A stretch of 26,357 nucleotides of DNA from Clostridia bacterium (GTDB lineage: Bacteria; Bacillota; Clostridia; Christensenellales; Borkfalkiaceae). Below the pieces are notes generated by a model. The model searched no databases and was not told the DNA's origin. It saw nothing but the letters and a program-made list of their open reading frames with translations. Position 1 is the stretch's first letter. Every line of letters begins with the position of its first letter. The position numbers and the translations under genes were made by a program. The stretch covers positions 1 through 26,357 of the forward strand of contig CAAFVM010000058.1 in NCBI GenBank assembly GCA_900766495.1, given 5' to 3'. Shown here in pieces: positions 15,672-23,183 of this stretch.

Positions 15672-15699
15672 ATATAACCTGCGGCTTATTTTGCTTTTT
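15672..15699 (+). repeat. dispersed intergenic repeat, copy 3 (divergent)
   Basis: TATAACCTGCGGCTTATTTT followed by GCTTTTT, closely matching the right part of the copy at 18751 (TATATCGCGGCTTATTTTG then TTTTT). It lies 34 nt after greA. Confidence 0.4.
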
Positions 15700-15786
15700 C
15701 CGCGCGCTTAAACGGGGCGTTGTTTTCGTTTTGCGGGTGCGGTTTAAGTTATAGGTAGCGCGGGCGTTTTGCGCGTTAAGGGCATT

Positions 15787-16809
15787 ATGGACGCACGAAT
15801 AACAAAAAGCCGTTTGTCGCGGGTTTTATCCTACGACTGGTTTAAAATTTTAATATTAGTCGTTGCCATCGCGTTTTTCTGGTCGCTGCTGTTTACTATG
15901 GGCGCGCCGCGCGCAAGCGTGGGGCAAACTTTCGATTTGTTCGTATATAGCGACTTTTCGGGCAAAAGCGAGGGCGAGGTTTTAAACGAGGCTTCCGAAA
16001 ACGGCGCGTTTTCTTACGACGTTTTGAAATTCGGCACCCGCAGCCTTAGCAAAGACTATTACAATACCGTACTGTCCGCCGTAATTACTACTTACGAGGG
16101 AGATATTATGATTACCTCGGATTTTCAGGACGCGATTGACAAGAACGAATCGCGCGCGAGAGCGTTCGTCGATTCTTACGGGAACATAGTTTACGATATT
16201 CCGTCGCTTGTAGCCGACGCTAAAAACTATTGCGTTTCTAACGGTATGGTGGCGGCGGTCAGCCCCGACGGTGACGAAGAGGCGGGCTATATTTTAGACG
16301 AAGCGGCGGTTGAACGCATGTTCCGCGCGCGAATGAAAAACGACCCGCGTTTCCGCACCGAAGAGAAAAAACGCGAGGGCATAAAAAAGGAAATAGCTCG
16401 CGTAAAAAAAGTTTGGAACGATGCGATTAACGTTGAAAATCTTATAACGGCGCACCCCGAAGCGCTTTGGAATTACGAACGTTTCGACCAGACGGCAAAC
16501 GCCGAAACCGACGAAAAGCGCAAATCCGAATATGAAAAATTAAAAGAAGATGGCGGCGGCGTTAAAGCTTACGGCATAAATTTAGGCGCGCTTACCGGTG
16601 GAGAAAAGGAAATCACTTCGCTTTATTCGAAAGCCACTTATAACGAGAAGAACGAAATAGTTTCAACCAGCGCCGACGGAATTATAGTGCTTGCTTTTAA
16701 TTACAAAAGTCAGCAACCGCACCTGCAATATGAAACGCTTGGCTTTATAAACTATATTTTAAAATCCTATTCGAACTTTGTAACCGCCGATAATCGACTT
16801 ATAGCCTGA
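15787..16809 (+). CDS. membrane-anchored protein of unknown function
   Basis: 340 residues from ATG 15787; an in-frame TTG at 15769 is a poor alternative. One transmembrane helix lies near residues 20-38 with positive residues before it (RITKSRLSR), so the bulk of the protein should be outside the cell. The rest is soluble, highly charged and without a motif I recognise. Visible sections are a VGQTFDLFVYSDF strand, a central Lys/Glu/Arg-rich helical stretch near residues 180-210, and a C-terminal GFINYILKSYSNF helix. It precedes holB by 27 nt, so it is probably the first gene of the replication/translation operon. A divergent extracellular binding protein is possible but not demonstrated. Confidence 0.65.
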   Translation: MDARITKSRLSRVLSYDWFKILILVVAIAFFWSLLFTMGAPRASVGQTFDLFVYSDFSGKSEGEVLNEASENGAFSYDVLKFGTRSLSKDYYNTVLSAVITTYEGDIMITSDFQDAIDKNESRARAFVDSYGNIVYDIPSLVADAKNYCVSNGMVAAVSPDGDEEAGYILDEAAVERMFRARMKNDPRFRTEEKKREGIKKEIARVKKVWNDAINVENLITAHPEALWNYERFDQTANAETDEKRKSEYEKLKEDGGGVKAYGINLGALTGGEKEITSLYSKATYNEKNEIVSTSADGIIVLAFNYKSQQPHLQYETLGFINYILKSYSNFVTADNRLIA

Positions 16810-16816
16810 CTTTTTC
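16798..16816 (+). repeat. dispersed intergenic repeat, copy 4 (partial)
   Basis: CTTATAGCCTGACTTTTT overlaps the last codons and stop of the preceding gene and matches the right half of the repeat (CTTATAGGCGGACTTTTT). Confidence 0.4.
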
Positions 16817-16836
16817 GGTAAAAAGGAACTTTTGGC

Positions 16837-17817
16837 ATGATAACCGACCTTATAAAAACAACCGCCGCGTATAAAATTTTTACGGGCGATAAAAAGGCGG
16901 GCAGGCTTGCGCACGCTTACGCCGTCATAACCAAAGACGAAGCCGCCTTGCCCGAATATACGGCGGCTTTTGCCAAAACGCTTTTCTGCAAGCAGTCGCC
17001 TGCCTTTTGCGGCGAATGCAGAACTTGCAGACTTATAGAAAAAAACGTTTGCGTCGACGTTACGGTATACCCGAAAAAAGGCGCGAAAAAAATAGTAGCC
17101 GCCGATATTGACGAGCTTGTTGCGCAAACCTACGTTAAGCCGCTTGAAAACGACGAACGCCTGTTTATTCTGAACTATGCCGAAACAATGACGCCCGCGG
17201 CGCAGAACAAACTGTTAAAAACTTTGGAAGAACCCCCGCAGGGAGTGTTTATTCTGCTTGGCGTGTCAAACGAATACTCGCTTTTGTCTACGGTGAAATC
17301 GCGCGTGAGACGGCTTGAAATTCCGGATTTTTCTGACGCCGAACTTATATCCGCGCTGAAAGAAAAAGGCTATGCCGAAAGCGACGTAAAGCGCGCCGTG
17401 TCGCTTGCCGACGGGAAAGAGGGCGAGGCGTTAAGGCTTGTGCAAAGCCCCGACAGCGGCGAAAACGAGCTTGCTTATTCGGTTCTTATCAAAATGACGT
17501 CCACCAGAAATATGCTCGACTGGACGGCTAAAATAGATAAAGACAATATTCGCGGTTTTCTGCTCGCGCTTAAAAAGTTGTTGTCGGAAAGCCTGGAATA
17601 TTCGATAAAGCGTCCGCTTGACGATTACGACCGCACGGCTTTTTCGCGCGAGGCGAAAGACGTTGCCGCCGTTTATCCCGCGGCGTGCATTATAAAAACC
17701 ATAGAGAAAATTAATTATACCGAGCGTGCGCTTGCTTTCAACGGAAACGTCACGATGCTCGCAGACGACTTGCTGCTTACATTGTTGGAGGAAAAATACA
17801 GATGGCAGAAATTGTAG
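16837..17817 (+). CDS. holB: DNA polymerase III subunit delta'
   Basis: The clamp-loader subunit that helps load the beta sliding clamp. 326 residues. LAHAYAVIT stands where the Walker A region begins in related subunits, but there is no GxxGxGK loop, as expected for a non-ATPase delta' subunit. A zinc module is visible as CKQSPAFCGECRTC, then the sensor stretch NKLLKTLEEPPQGVFIL and TVKSRVRRLEI, where the usual SRC reads SRV. The C-terminal helical collar follows. ATG 16837 is preceded by AAAGGA. The gene overlaps ricT by 16 nt, which implies translational coupling. The holB-ricT order matches B. subtilis. Confidence 0.9.
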   Translation: MITDLIKTTAAYKIFTGDKKAGRLAHAYAVITKDEAALPEYTAAFAKTLFCKQSPAFCGECRTCRLIEKNVCVDVTVYPKKGAKKIVAADIDELVAQTYVKPLENDERLFILNYAETMTPAAQNKLLKTLEEPPQGVFILLGVSNEYSLLSTVKSRVRRLEIPDFSDAELISALKEKGYAESDVKRAVSLADGKEGEALRLVQSPDSGENELAYSVLIKMTSTRNMLDWTAKIDKDNIRGFLLALKKLLSESLEYSIKRPLDDYDRTAFSREAKDVAAVYPAACIIKTIEKINYTERALAFNGNVTMLADDLLLTLLEEKYRWQKL

Positions 17818-18683
17818 GAGTAAGATTTAAAAACACCGCAAAACTTTATTATTTCGCGCCGAACGGTTGCGTTTGTAAAAAAGGCGACGGCGTTATAGTG
17901 GAAACCGCCCGCGGCGTGGAATACGGCGTTGTGTCTATTCCTAATCAGGAAGTTGACGACGGCGAAATCGTTCAGCCTCTCAAACCGATAATAAGGCAGG
18001 CTACTCAGCTGGATACCGAACGCCTGAAACGCAACGAAGAGAAGTCGGCTGTCGCCGTTAAGGTTTGCAACGAAAAAATTGCGGAACATAAGCTCGATAT
18101 GAAGCTTGTGGGCGTGGAATATACGTTTGACGGAAGTAAACTTATAATATATTTTACCGCGCCCGCGCGAATCGATTTCCGCGAGCTTGTAAAAGACCTT
18201 GCGTCGGTGTTCCGTATAAGAATAGAGCTTCGACAGATAGGTATTCGCGACGAAACCCGTCTGATAGGCGGGCTTGCCCCGTGCGGAAGGCCGTGCTGTT
18301 GCTCGGTTTATTTAAGCGATTATAAAAAAGTGTCGATAAAAATGGCAAAAACACAGGGGCTTTCGCTTAATCCCACCAAAATAAGCGGGCTTTGCGGAAG
18401 ACTTATGTGTTGTTTGGCGTTTGAAAACGATTATTATAAAGAAGTTTATAAAAAAATGCCTAAAATCGGCAGCGAGGTGGTTACGCCCGAGGGTAAAGCC
18501 AACGTCGTGTCGGTTAACATGCTTACGAATATGGTGCACGTAAAAATGGCAACAAACGACGGAAGCCTTAATTTTAAAGATTTCGCGCTTGCCGATCTGA
18601 AGTCGATTAAACCGAATTCGAAAGAGGACGACAAACTCACAAAAGAGGAAATGGAAGCCGCCAGACAGTTGGGCGAAGATTGA
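17802..18683 (+). CDS. ricT: PSP1 domain protein RicT (YaaT)
   Basis: In B. subtilis RicT forms a complex with RicA and RicF that carries [4Fe-4S] clusters and promotes RNA maturation by RNase Y, with effects on sporulation, competence and biofilm. 293 residues. The PSP1 core includes KLVGVEYTFDGSKLIIYF and FRELVKDLASVFRIRIELRQ. The conserved cysteines sit in GLAPCGRPCCCSVYL and GLCGRLMCCLAFE. The C-terminus is a charged helix. The start, ATG 17802, lies inside holB with GGAGG upstream. Partner genes ricA and ricF are not in the window. Confidence 0.92.
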   Translation: MAEIVGVRFKNTAKLYYFAPNGCVCKKGDGVIVETARGVEYGVVSIPNQEVDDGEIVQPLKPIIRQATQLDTERLKRNEEKSAVAVKVCNEKIAEHKLDMKLVGVEYTFDGSKLIIYFTAPARIDFRELVKDLASVFRIRIELRQIGIRDETRLIGGLAPCGRPCCCSVYLSDYKKVSIKMAKTQGLSLNPTKISGLCGRLMCCLAFENDYYKEVYKKMPKIGSEVVTPEGKANVVSVNMLTNMVHVKMATNDGSLNFKDFALADLKSIKPNSKEDDKLTKEEMEAARQLGED

Positions 18684-18743
18684 TTTTCGGTTGCGGCTTT
18701 TTAACCGGTTATAGGTTCATACAGAAAAATTACTTTTTATGAA

Positions 18744-18778
18744 AGTGCCGTTAACGGGCTTATATCGCGGCTTATTTT
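18744..18778 (+). repeat. dispersed intergenic repeat, copy 5
   Basis: AGTGCCGTTAACGGGCTTAT, then ATCGCGGCTTATTTTG. The left part is shared with the copy at 10231 and the middle with those at 1362 and 20343. It lies 60 nt after ricT; GCCG can pair with CGGC ahead of a T-rich tail, so it may terminate ricT transcripts. Confidence 0.6.
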
Positions 18779-18807
18779 GTTTTTACGCCGTGTGCGTTAT
18801 AATTATT

Positions 18808-19485
18808 ATGGACGACGTTTTCGAGATTACCGAGGACCTTATGCTCGGCGGGCTTAAAATAGTTCAGGACGAGCGGTATTACCGTTTTACGTCCGACAGC
18901 GTTCTGCTGTCCCGTTTCGCATCGTGCAAAAATGGCGAAAAAGTTGCCGATTTTTGCGCGGGCGCGGGGATAGTGGGGCTGCATTATTACGGTCTTAACG
19001 CCGATAAGGTTTCGTCGGTGCATTTGTTCGAGTTGCAACCCGAACTTTATTCGTTGGCAGAAAAAAGCGTGGAAATAAACTCGCTTCAAAATAAATTTAC
19101 GGTCGTTAAAGGGCGGTTGCAGGACGCGCCCGCTTGTTTTAACGGCTTTTTTTCTCTTATTTTATGCAACCCGCCGTACAAAAAAGCGGGCACGGGCGAG
19201 CAGAATTTATCCGCTCATTTAGCCGCTTGCAGGCACGAAACGCAAATTACGCTTGAAGAAATCGCCGCAACCGCGAAGAGAATGCTGACGTTCGGCGGGC
19301 GGCTTTGCATATGCCAGAAAACCGACAGGCTCACCGACCTTATCTGCGTGATGAGAAACAACGGCATAGAGCCGGCTCGCCTCGCGCTTATTCAGGCAAA
19401 AAACGGCGAACCTTATCTTGTTATGGTCGAAGGAGTCAAGGGCAGAAATCCGCAATTGAAAGTGCAGAACGTAATAGTAAATTAA
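18808..19485 (+). CDS. trmN6: tRNA1(Val) A37 N6-methyltransferase family protein (YabB/TrmN6-like)
   Basis: A class I SAM-dependent methyltransferase. 225 residues from ATG 18808. An in-frame ATG at 18739 is rejected because that stretch is a copy of the dispersed repeat. Motif I is VADFCAGAGIVGL, a glutamate binding SAM ribose lies in VHLFELQPE, and the catalytic motif for exocyclic amines is LCNPPYKK. This fits N6-adenine methylation. E. coli TrmN6 acts on A37 of tRNA1(Val), but the exact substrate in Bacillota is less certain. It sits between ricT and rsmI as in B. subtilis, where yabA and yazA also occur; both are absent here. Confidence 0.85.
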   Translation: MDDVFEITEDLMLGGLKIVQDERYYRFTSDSVLLSRFASCKNGEKVADFCAGAGIVGLHYYGLNADKVSSVHLFELQPELYSLAEKSVEINSLQNKFTVVKGRLQDAPACFNGFFSLILCNPPYKKAGTGEQNLSAHLAACRHETQITLEEIAATAKRMLTFGGRLCICQKTDRLTDLICVMRNNGIEPARLALIQAKNGEPYLVMVEGVKGRNPQLKVQNVIVN

Positions 19486-19521
19486 ACGTTTTTGAAAGAT
19501 AAAATTTGAAAGGAAAAAGCA

Positions 19522-20334
19522 ATGTTATATATAGTGGCTACGCCGATAGGCAATTTAAAAGACATAACTTATCGCGCAGTGGAAGTTTTAAAAAGCGTGG
19601 ACGTAATAGCCTGCGAAGACAAGAGGCAAACGATAAAACTGCTGAACGCATACGAAATAAAAAAACCTCTCGTCGTGTACCAGAAATTTAACGAAAAACA
19701 GGCGTGTTTGCCCATTTGCGAACGGCTTGAAAGGGGCGAAAACGTCGCGCTCGTATCAGACGCGGGCATGCCGCTTATATCCGATCCGGGCAGCGAACTT
19801 GTAAAAACGCTTATTGAGCGCGGGTTGGAATACACCGTGTTGCCGGGCGCTACGGCGTTTGCGTGCGCGCTGGTAGGTTCGGGACTTTTAGATTACCGGT
19901 TTAATTTCGTGGGGTTTTTGCCCGAAAAAAATTCCGAGCGAAAAAAACTTCTTGCAAAATATAAAAACTGCGACGTTCCGCTTATTTTTTATTGCGCCCC
20001 GCACGACGTGGACGATACCGTTTCGGCTTTATATGCCGAACTCGGCAACCGCAAAGCCGTAGCCTGCCGCGAACTTACAAAAACTTTCGAAGAACGCGTG
20101 GCGTTCGACCTCGGCGAGGGGTATAACGGCGAAAAGCGCGGAGAATTCGTCATTATAGTAGACGGCGCAGGCGAAGAAAAAAAGGCTTTCGATTGCACCG
20201 CGGTTGAAGCGGTGAATAAGCTTATGGCTTGCGGAACCGATAAAAAAGAAGCCATAAAAGCGGTTGCCAAAGAACGCGGGCTTACGAAAAACGAGGTTTA
20301 TATGCAATATATAAACCAAACCGAAAAAGACTGA
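19522..20334 (+). CDS. rsmI: 16S rRNA 2'-O-methyltransferase RsmI
   Basis: Methylates the 2'-OH of C1402 in 16S rRNA within the decoding centre, with SAM as donor. 270 residues. The tetrapyrrole-methylase fold is visible in LYIVATPIGNLKDITYRA, CEDKRQTIKLL, VALVSDAGMPLISDPG and VLPGATAFACAL, then FVGFLPEK and a C-terminal helix-turn-helix-like region AIKAVAKERGLTKNEVY. The start is ATG 19522 with AAAGGA 8 nt upstream. It ends the holB-ricT-trmN6-rsmI group, and a repeat copy follows the stop by 8 nt. Confidence 0.96.
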   Translation: MLYIVATPIGNLKDITYRAVEVLKSVDVIACEDKRQTIKLLNAYEIKKPLVVYQKFNEKQACLPICERLERGENVALVSDAGMPLISDPGSELVKTLIERGLEYTVLPGATAFACALVGSGLLDYRFNFVGFLPEKNSERKKLLAKYKNCDVPLIFYCAPHDVDDTVSALYAELGNRKAVACRELTKTFEERVAFDLGEGYNGEKRGEFVIIVDGAGEEKKAFDCTAVEAVNKLMACGTDKKEAIKAVAKERGLTKNEVYMQYINQTEKD

Positions 20335-20342
20335 AATTATCG

Positions 20343-20368
20343 TTAACGGGCTTATAGCGCGACTTTTG
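20343..20368 (+). repeat. dispersed intergenic repeat, copy 6
   Basis: TTAACGGGCTTATAG followed by CGCGACTTTTG, 8 nt after rsmI. The first 15 bases are identical to the copy at 1362. Two TATAAT words downstream (20371, 20384) may be promoter -10 boxes for the ABC genes, but no good -35 is seen. Confidence 0.6.
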
Positions 20369-20434
20369 TTTATAATTGCAAGTTATAATAACGCAAGAGG
20401 TCCGTTTTACAAAAAATAATAAAGGGAAGAGAGA

Positions 20435-21343
20435 ATGGATAAAGCCATTGAAATTAAAGGATTGAAAAAATCGTTCGGGCAGGTGCATGCCGTAAACGAT
20501 TTGTCGTTCACCGTTGAAAGGGGCGAGCTGTTTGCTTTTTTAGGAGTCAACGGAGCGGGAAAAAGCACTACCATATCGATAATGTGCGGCGCGCTTGAAA
20601 AGGACGAAGGCGAGATTTATATAAACGGTAAAAATATCGAAACGTCTTCAAAAGAAATTTCGGGAGAAATAGGCGTAGTTTTTCAAAATTCGGTTCTCGA
20701 CGGCGTGTCGAGCGTAAAAGAAAATCTGATTTCTCGTGCGGCGCTTTACGGAATATTCGGTAAAGAATGCGAAAACCGTATAAACGAACTTGCCGAAGTG
20801 CTCGATTTTAAAGATATTTTGACGCGCACGGTGGGCAAACTTTCGGGCGGACAGAGAAGAAGAGTCGACGTTGCTCGTGCGCTGATACACAAACCCGAGT
20901 TACTTATTTTAGACGAGCCTACAACCGGGCTCGATCCTCAAACCCGTAAAACCATGTGGCGGGTTATCGAAGAATTAAGAAAACAAAGAGGAATGACGGT
21001 TTTTCTTACCACTCATTATATGGAAGAGGCTGCCGACGCCGACCGTGTTATAATTTTAGAAAGCGGGAAAATAGCTGCTTCCGGCACGCCCGTCGGGCTT
21101 AAAAACGAATACGCAGGTGATTATATAACGCTTTACGGAGCCGATGAAAACGATATAAAACCGCTTGGCGTCAAATACGAAAAGCGCGGCGGAGCGATAA
21201 GAATAGAGGTGGCAAACACCGCATGCGCGCGCGACCTTATAATCAAATATCCTATGATTTTTACCGATTTCGAAATCGAAAAAGGAAAAATGGACGACGT
21301 GTTTTTGGCGGTAACCGGTAAAAGAGCGGGAGGAGATAACTGA
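20435..21343 (+). CDS. ABC transporter ATP-binding protein
   Basis: The cytoplasmic ATPase of an ABC-2 type exporter. 302 residues. Walker A is GVNGAGKST (about residues 39-47), the Q-loop VVFQNSVLDG, the signature LSGGQRRRVD, Walker B LLILDEPTTGLDP, and the switch histidine TTHYMEEA. A C-terminal accessory domain of about 80 residues is typical of the DrrA/NatA subfamily, which exports drugs, sodium or antibiotics. The substrate cannot be assigned. ATG 20435 follows AAGGGAAGAG. The partner permease starts one nucleotide after its stop codon, so expression is coupled. Confidence 0.95.
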   Translation: MDKAIEIKGLKKSFGQVHAVNDLSFTVERGELFAFLGVNGAGKSTTISIMCGALEKDEGEIYINGKNIETSSKEISGEIGVVFQNSVLDGVSSVKENLISRAALYGIFGKECENRINELAEVLDFKDILTRTVGKLSGGQRRRVDVARALIHKPELLILDEPTTGLDPQTRKTMWRVIEELRKQRGMTVFLTTHYMEEAADADRVIILESGKIAASGTPVGLKNEYAGDYITLYGADENDIKPLGVKYEKRGGAIRIEVANTACARDLIIKYPMIFTDFEIEKGKMDDVFLAVTGKRAGGDN

Positions 21344-21344
21344 A

Positions 21345-22244
21345 ATGAAAACTTTTTTTGCCCTTGTGCGGCGCAATATTCAGATATTTTTTAAAGACAA
21401 AGGCTCGTTTTTTTCGTCGCTGATAACTCCGATAATATTGCTCGTTCTATATGCGACGTTTCTTGCCGGGGTTTACCGCGACGTCGTTGAAAAGTTTGTT
21501 CCCGTAGCGATATCCGGGCGTGAAAAACTCATAAACGGAACCGTTGCGTCGGTTCTGCTTTCGTCGCTTCTTTCCACGTCGTGCGTGACTGTTGCGTTCT
21601 GCTCGAATCTTCTTATGGTGCAGGACAGGGTGAGCGGCGTTTATAAAGATTTTTTAATAACTCCCGCAGATAAAGGGAGCATAGCCGCCGCGTATTTCGT
21701 TTCGTCGTTTATTGCGACCTTGATAGTTGCGTTTGCCGCTACCGCCGCCGGACTTATTTATATGGCTGTTTGCGGTTGGTATTCTTCTTTTTCCGACGTG
21801 CTTTTGATTTTTGCCGACGTAATTTTGCTTTCGGCTTTCGGAACCGCCGTTTCTTCGGTTGTAAATTCGTTTATAAAAACGCAGGCGCAAGCCACCGCCG
21901 TGGGAACGATAGTTTCGGCGGGCTACGGTTTTTTGTGCGGAGCGTATATGCCTATTTCAAGTTTCGGCGCGGGGCTGCAGGCTTTTCTTTCGTTTTTGCC
22001 GGGAACTTACGGCACGTCGCTTCTTCGCAATCACGCGCTTAACGGCGCAATTTCGCAAATGGAAAAACTCGGCTTTCCCGAGCAGGCGATTTCTTCTGTA
22101 CGGCAGGGGTTCGATTGCGATATATCGTTCTGCGGGACGCATGTTGCCGTGTGGGCTATGTATGCGGTGGTCGCTTCGGCTACGGCAATCGCGCTTGGGG
22201 CGTTCATTATTATAAACAGAAGATTAAAGAAAAAAAGCAAATAA
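21345..22244 (+). CDS. ABC-2 type permease
   Basis: 299 residues, the membrane half of the exporter encoded with the ATPase just upstream. There are six hydrophobic segments, with the first near residues 22-42. A large loop lies between the first and second helices and another (about residues 200-250) before the last helix. The C-terminus is a Lys-rich NRRLKKKSK tail. The pattern GSFFSSLITPIILLVLYATF and the GFLCGAYMPISSFG stretch are typical of the ABC2_membrane family. It begins at ATG 21345 and ends before a hairpin shared with the opposing small lipoprotein gene. Confidence 0.92.
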   Translation: MKTFFALVRRNIQIFFKDKGSFFSSLITPIILLVLYATFLAGVYRDVVEKFVPVAISGREKLINGTVASVLLSSLLSTSCVTVAFCSNLLMVQDRVSGVYKDFLITPADKGSIAAAYFVSSFIATLIVAFAATAAGLIYMAVCGWYSSFSDVLLIFADVILLSAFGTAVSSVVNSFIKTQAQATAVGTIVSAGYGFLCGAYMPISSFGAGLQAFLSFLPGTYGTSLLRNHALNGAISQMEKLGFPEQAISSVRQGFDCDISFCGTHVAVWAMYAVVASATAIALGAFIIINRRLKKKSK

Positions 22245-22327
22245 AAACGGCGCGACGCGCGCCGGACTCGGCAGGCAAATATATCTGCGTATTGTTTGCC
22301 GTTTTATAAAGAAATCAGTAAAAAAAA

Positions 22328-22360
22328 ACCGGCTCTCTTACGAGAACCGATTTTTTTTCA
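22328..22360. terminator. bidirectional terminator, strongest for the minus strand
   Basis: CGGCTCTC (22330-22337) and GAGAACCG (22342-22349) with a 4-nt loop. In minus-strand RNA all eight positions pair, one as G-U, followed by a T-run of eight or more. On the plus strand one A-C mismatch remains, but TTTTTTTT follows. Confidence 0.85.
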
Positions 22361-22385
22361 TATTATTAAAGGTATTTTTTTAACG

Positions 22386-22826
22386 TCAGGCGTTTTTCAT
22401 GATTTCGCACATGCTCTTGGCGTCGCCGATAGGAATAAGCATGCAGTTTCCGTTTGCATAGCCTTTTTCTTTAAGCTGATTGTAGAAAGCTTTTGCGTCT
22501 TCGTTTTCGGTTACGTCTTTAACGGCATCGCGAGCTGCTTTGTTGTCGTTATAGAACTGAATCATTTCGTCGGTAGCCTTGAATTCAAGAATAACCGCGG
22601 TGCTGGTGAGTTTGGTAAGAACGTGAACGGTAAGAGCAACTTCTTTGCCGTCTTTATTGGTATAGCTCTTGAAATCTTTGGTTACGCCTTCCATGGTTTC
22701 TGACTGTTTGTAACCCTCTTTCTCGAATGCTTTTTTGATTTTAGGATAGGTGTTCGCGCAAGCGACCATAGAAAGGGAAAGAAGAACGGTGAGGACCAAA
22801 GCCCCGATTTGAGTTAAACGTTTCAT
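22386..22826 (-). CDS. small lipoprotein of unknown function
   Basis: 146 residues. The signal peptide ends in MVAC with Cys23, so the protein is predicted to be lipid-anchored outside. The mature part is a small Lys/Glu-rich domain with alternating strands and helices and two further cysteines near the C-terminus (NCMLIPIGDAKSMCEIM). I recognise no family. ATG 22826 follows GGAGG 9 nt upstream, with a strong promoter before it and a terminator after it, so it is an independent, probably well-expressed gene opposite to its neighbours. Confidence 0.8.
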   Translation of the reverse strand: MKRLTQIGALVLTVLLSLSMVACANTYPKIKKAFEKEGYKQSETMEGVTKDFKSYTNKDGKEVALTVHVLTKLTSTAVILEFKATDEMIQFYNDNKAARDAVKDVTENEDAKAFYNQLKEKGYANGNCMLIPIGDAKSMCEIMKNA

Positions 22827-22856
22827 TTTAAAATTCCTCCGTGTTTTTGTGCTTTC

Positions 22857-22885
22857 ATTATAGCAGATGATTTTTTGTTTGGCAA
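22857..22885 (-). promoter_or_regulatory. promoter of the small lipoprotein gene
   Basis: On the minus strand: TTGCCA (22885-22880), a 17-nt spacer, and a perfect TATAAT (22862-22857). Confidence 0.85.
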
Positions 22886-22919
22886 GTGTTTTTTAATATT
22901 TTTTAAAAATTTATGATAG

Positions 22920-22990
22920 TTTTGTGAAAACAGTAAAAAATCAAATGAATAAAAATTGAATATTTTAATAAAATCAACATTTTCACAAAA
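22920..22990. repeat. 11-bp inverted repeats flanking an AT-rich stretch
   Basis: TTTTGTGAAAA (22920-22930) and TTTTCACAAAA (22980-22990) are perfect inverted copies 49 nt apart. They lie in the 274-nt space between the divergent lipoprotein and Rrf2 promoters, which holds no supportable gene. A looping or bending regulatory site is possible. Confidence 0.5.
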
Positions 22991-23100
22991 TGTGTTGGGT
23001 TTAAAACGCGCGTAGGGTTAAATATAACGAAGTTGCGGGAGCAAAGGGGGAGAATGCGAAAAAACGCGCAAAAAATTTTGTTTTTCGCTTATATAAATTA

Positions 23101-23128
23101 TTGACAATGTGAAAAATAAGAGTATAAT
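23101..23128 (+). promoter_or_regulatory. promoter of the Isc operon
   Basis: A perfect TTGACA (23101-23106), a 16-nt spacer, and a perfect TATAAT (23123-23128). Transcription would begin near 23135, inside the palindrome that follows. Confidence 0.88.
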
Positions 23129-23130
23129 AT

Positions 23131-23155
23131 AATTGCAACCAAAAAGGTAGCAATT
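23131..23155. promoter_or_regulatory. operator candidate for the Rrf2 regulator
   Basis: AATTGCAACC (23131-23140) and GGTAGCAATT (23146-23155) form an inverted repeat with one mismatched pair around AAAAA. It starts 2 bp after the -10 box. The length of 25 bp and its place over +1 fit autorepression by an Rrf2/IscR-type dimer, but binding is inferred. Confidence 0.6.
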
Positions 23156-23183
23156 AGCCCGAGCGTAGGGTAAGGTGATTTAA

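Noticed and set aside
18739..18807. Upstream start for trmN6
   Set aside because: The 23 extra residues are encoded by the dispersed repeat and terminator-like sequence, have no ribosome site, and are not part of the methyltransferase fold.
23054..23104. A 16-codon ORF (starting MRKNAQKILFF) with AAGGGGGAG before it
   Set aside because: Very short, with only 2-3 nt between the ribosome site and start. It overlaps a GCGAAAAAAC/GTTTTTCGC inverted repeat and the next promoter.
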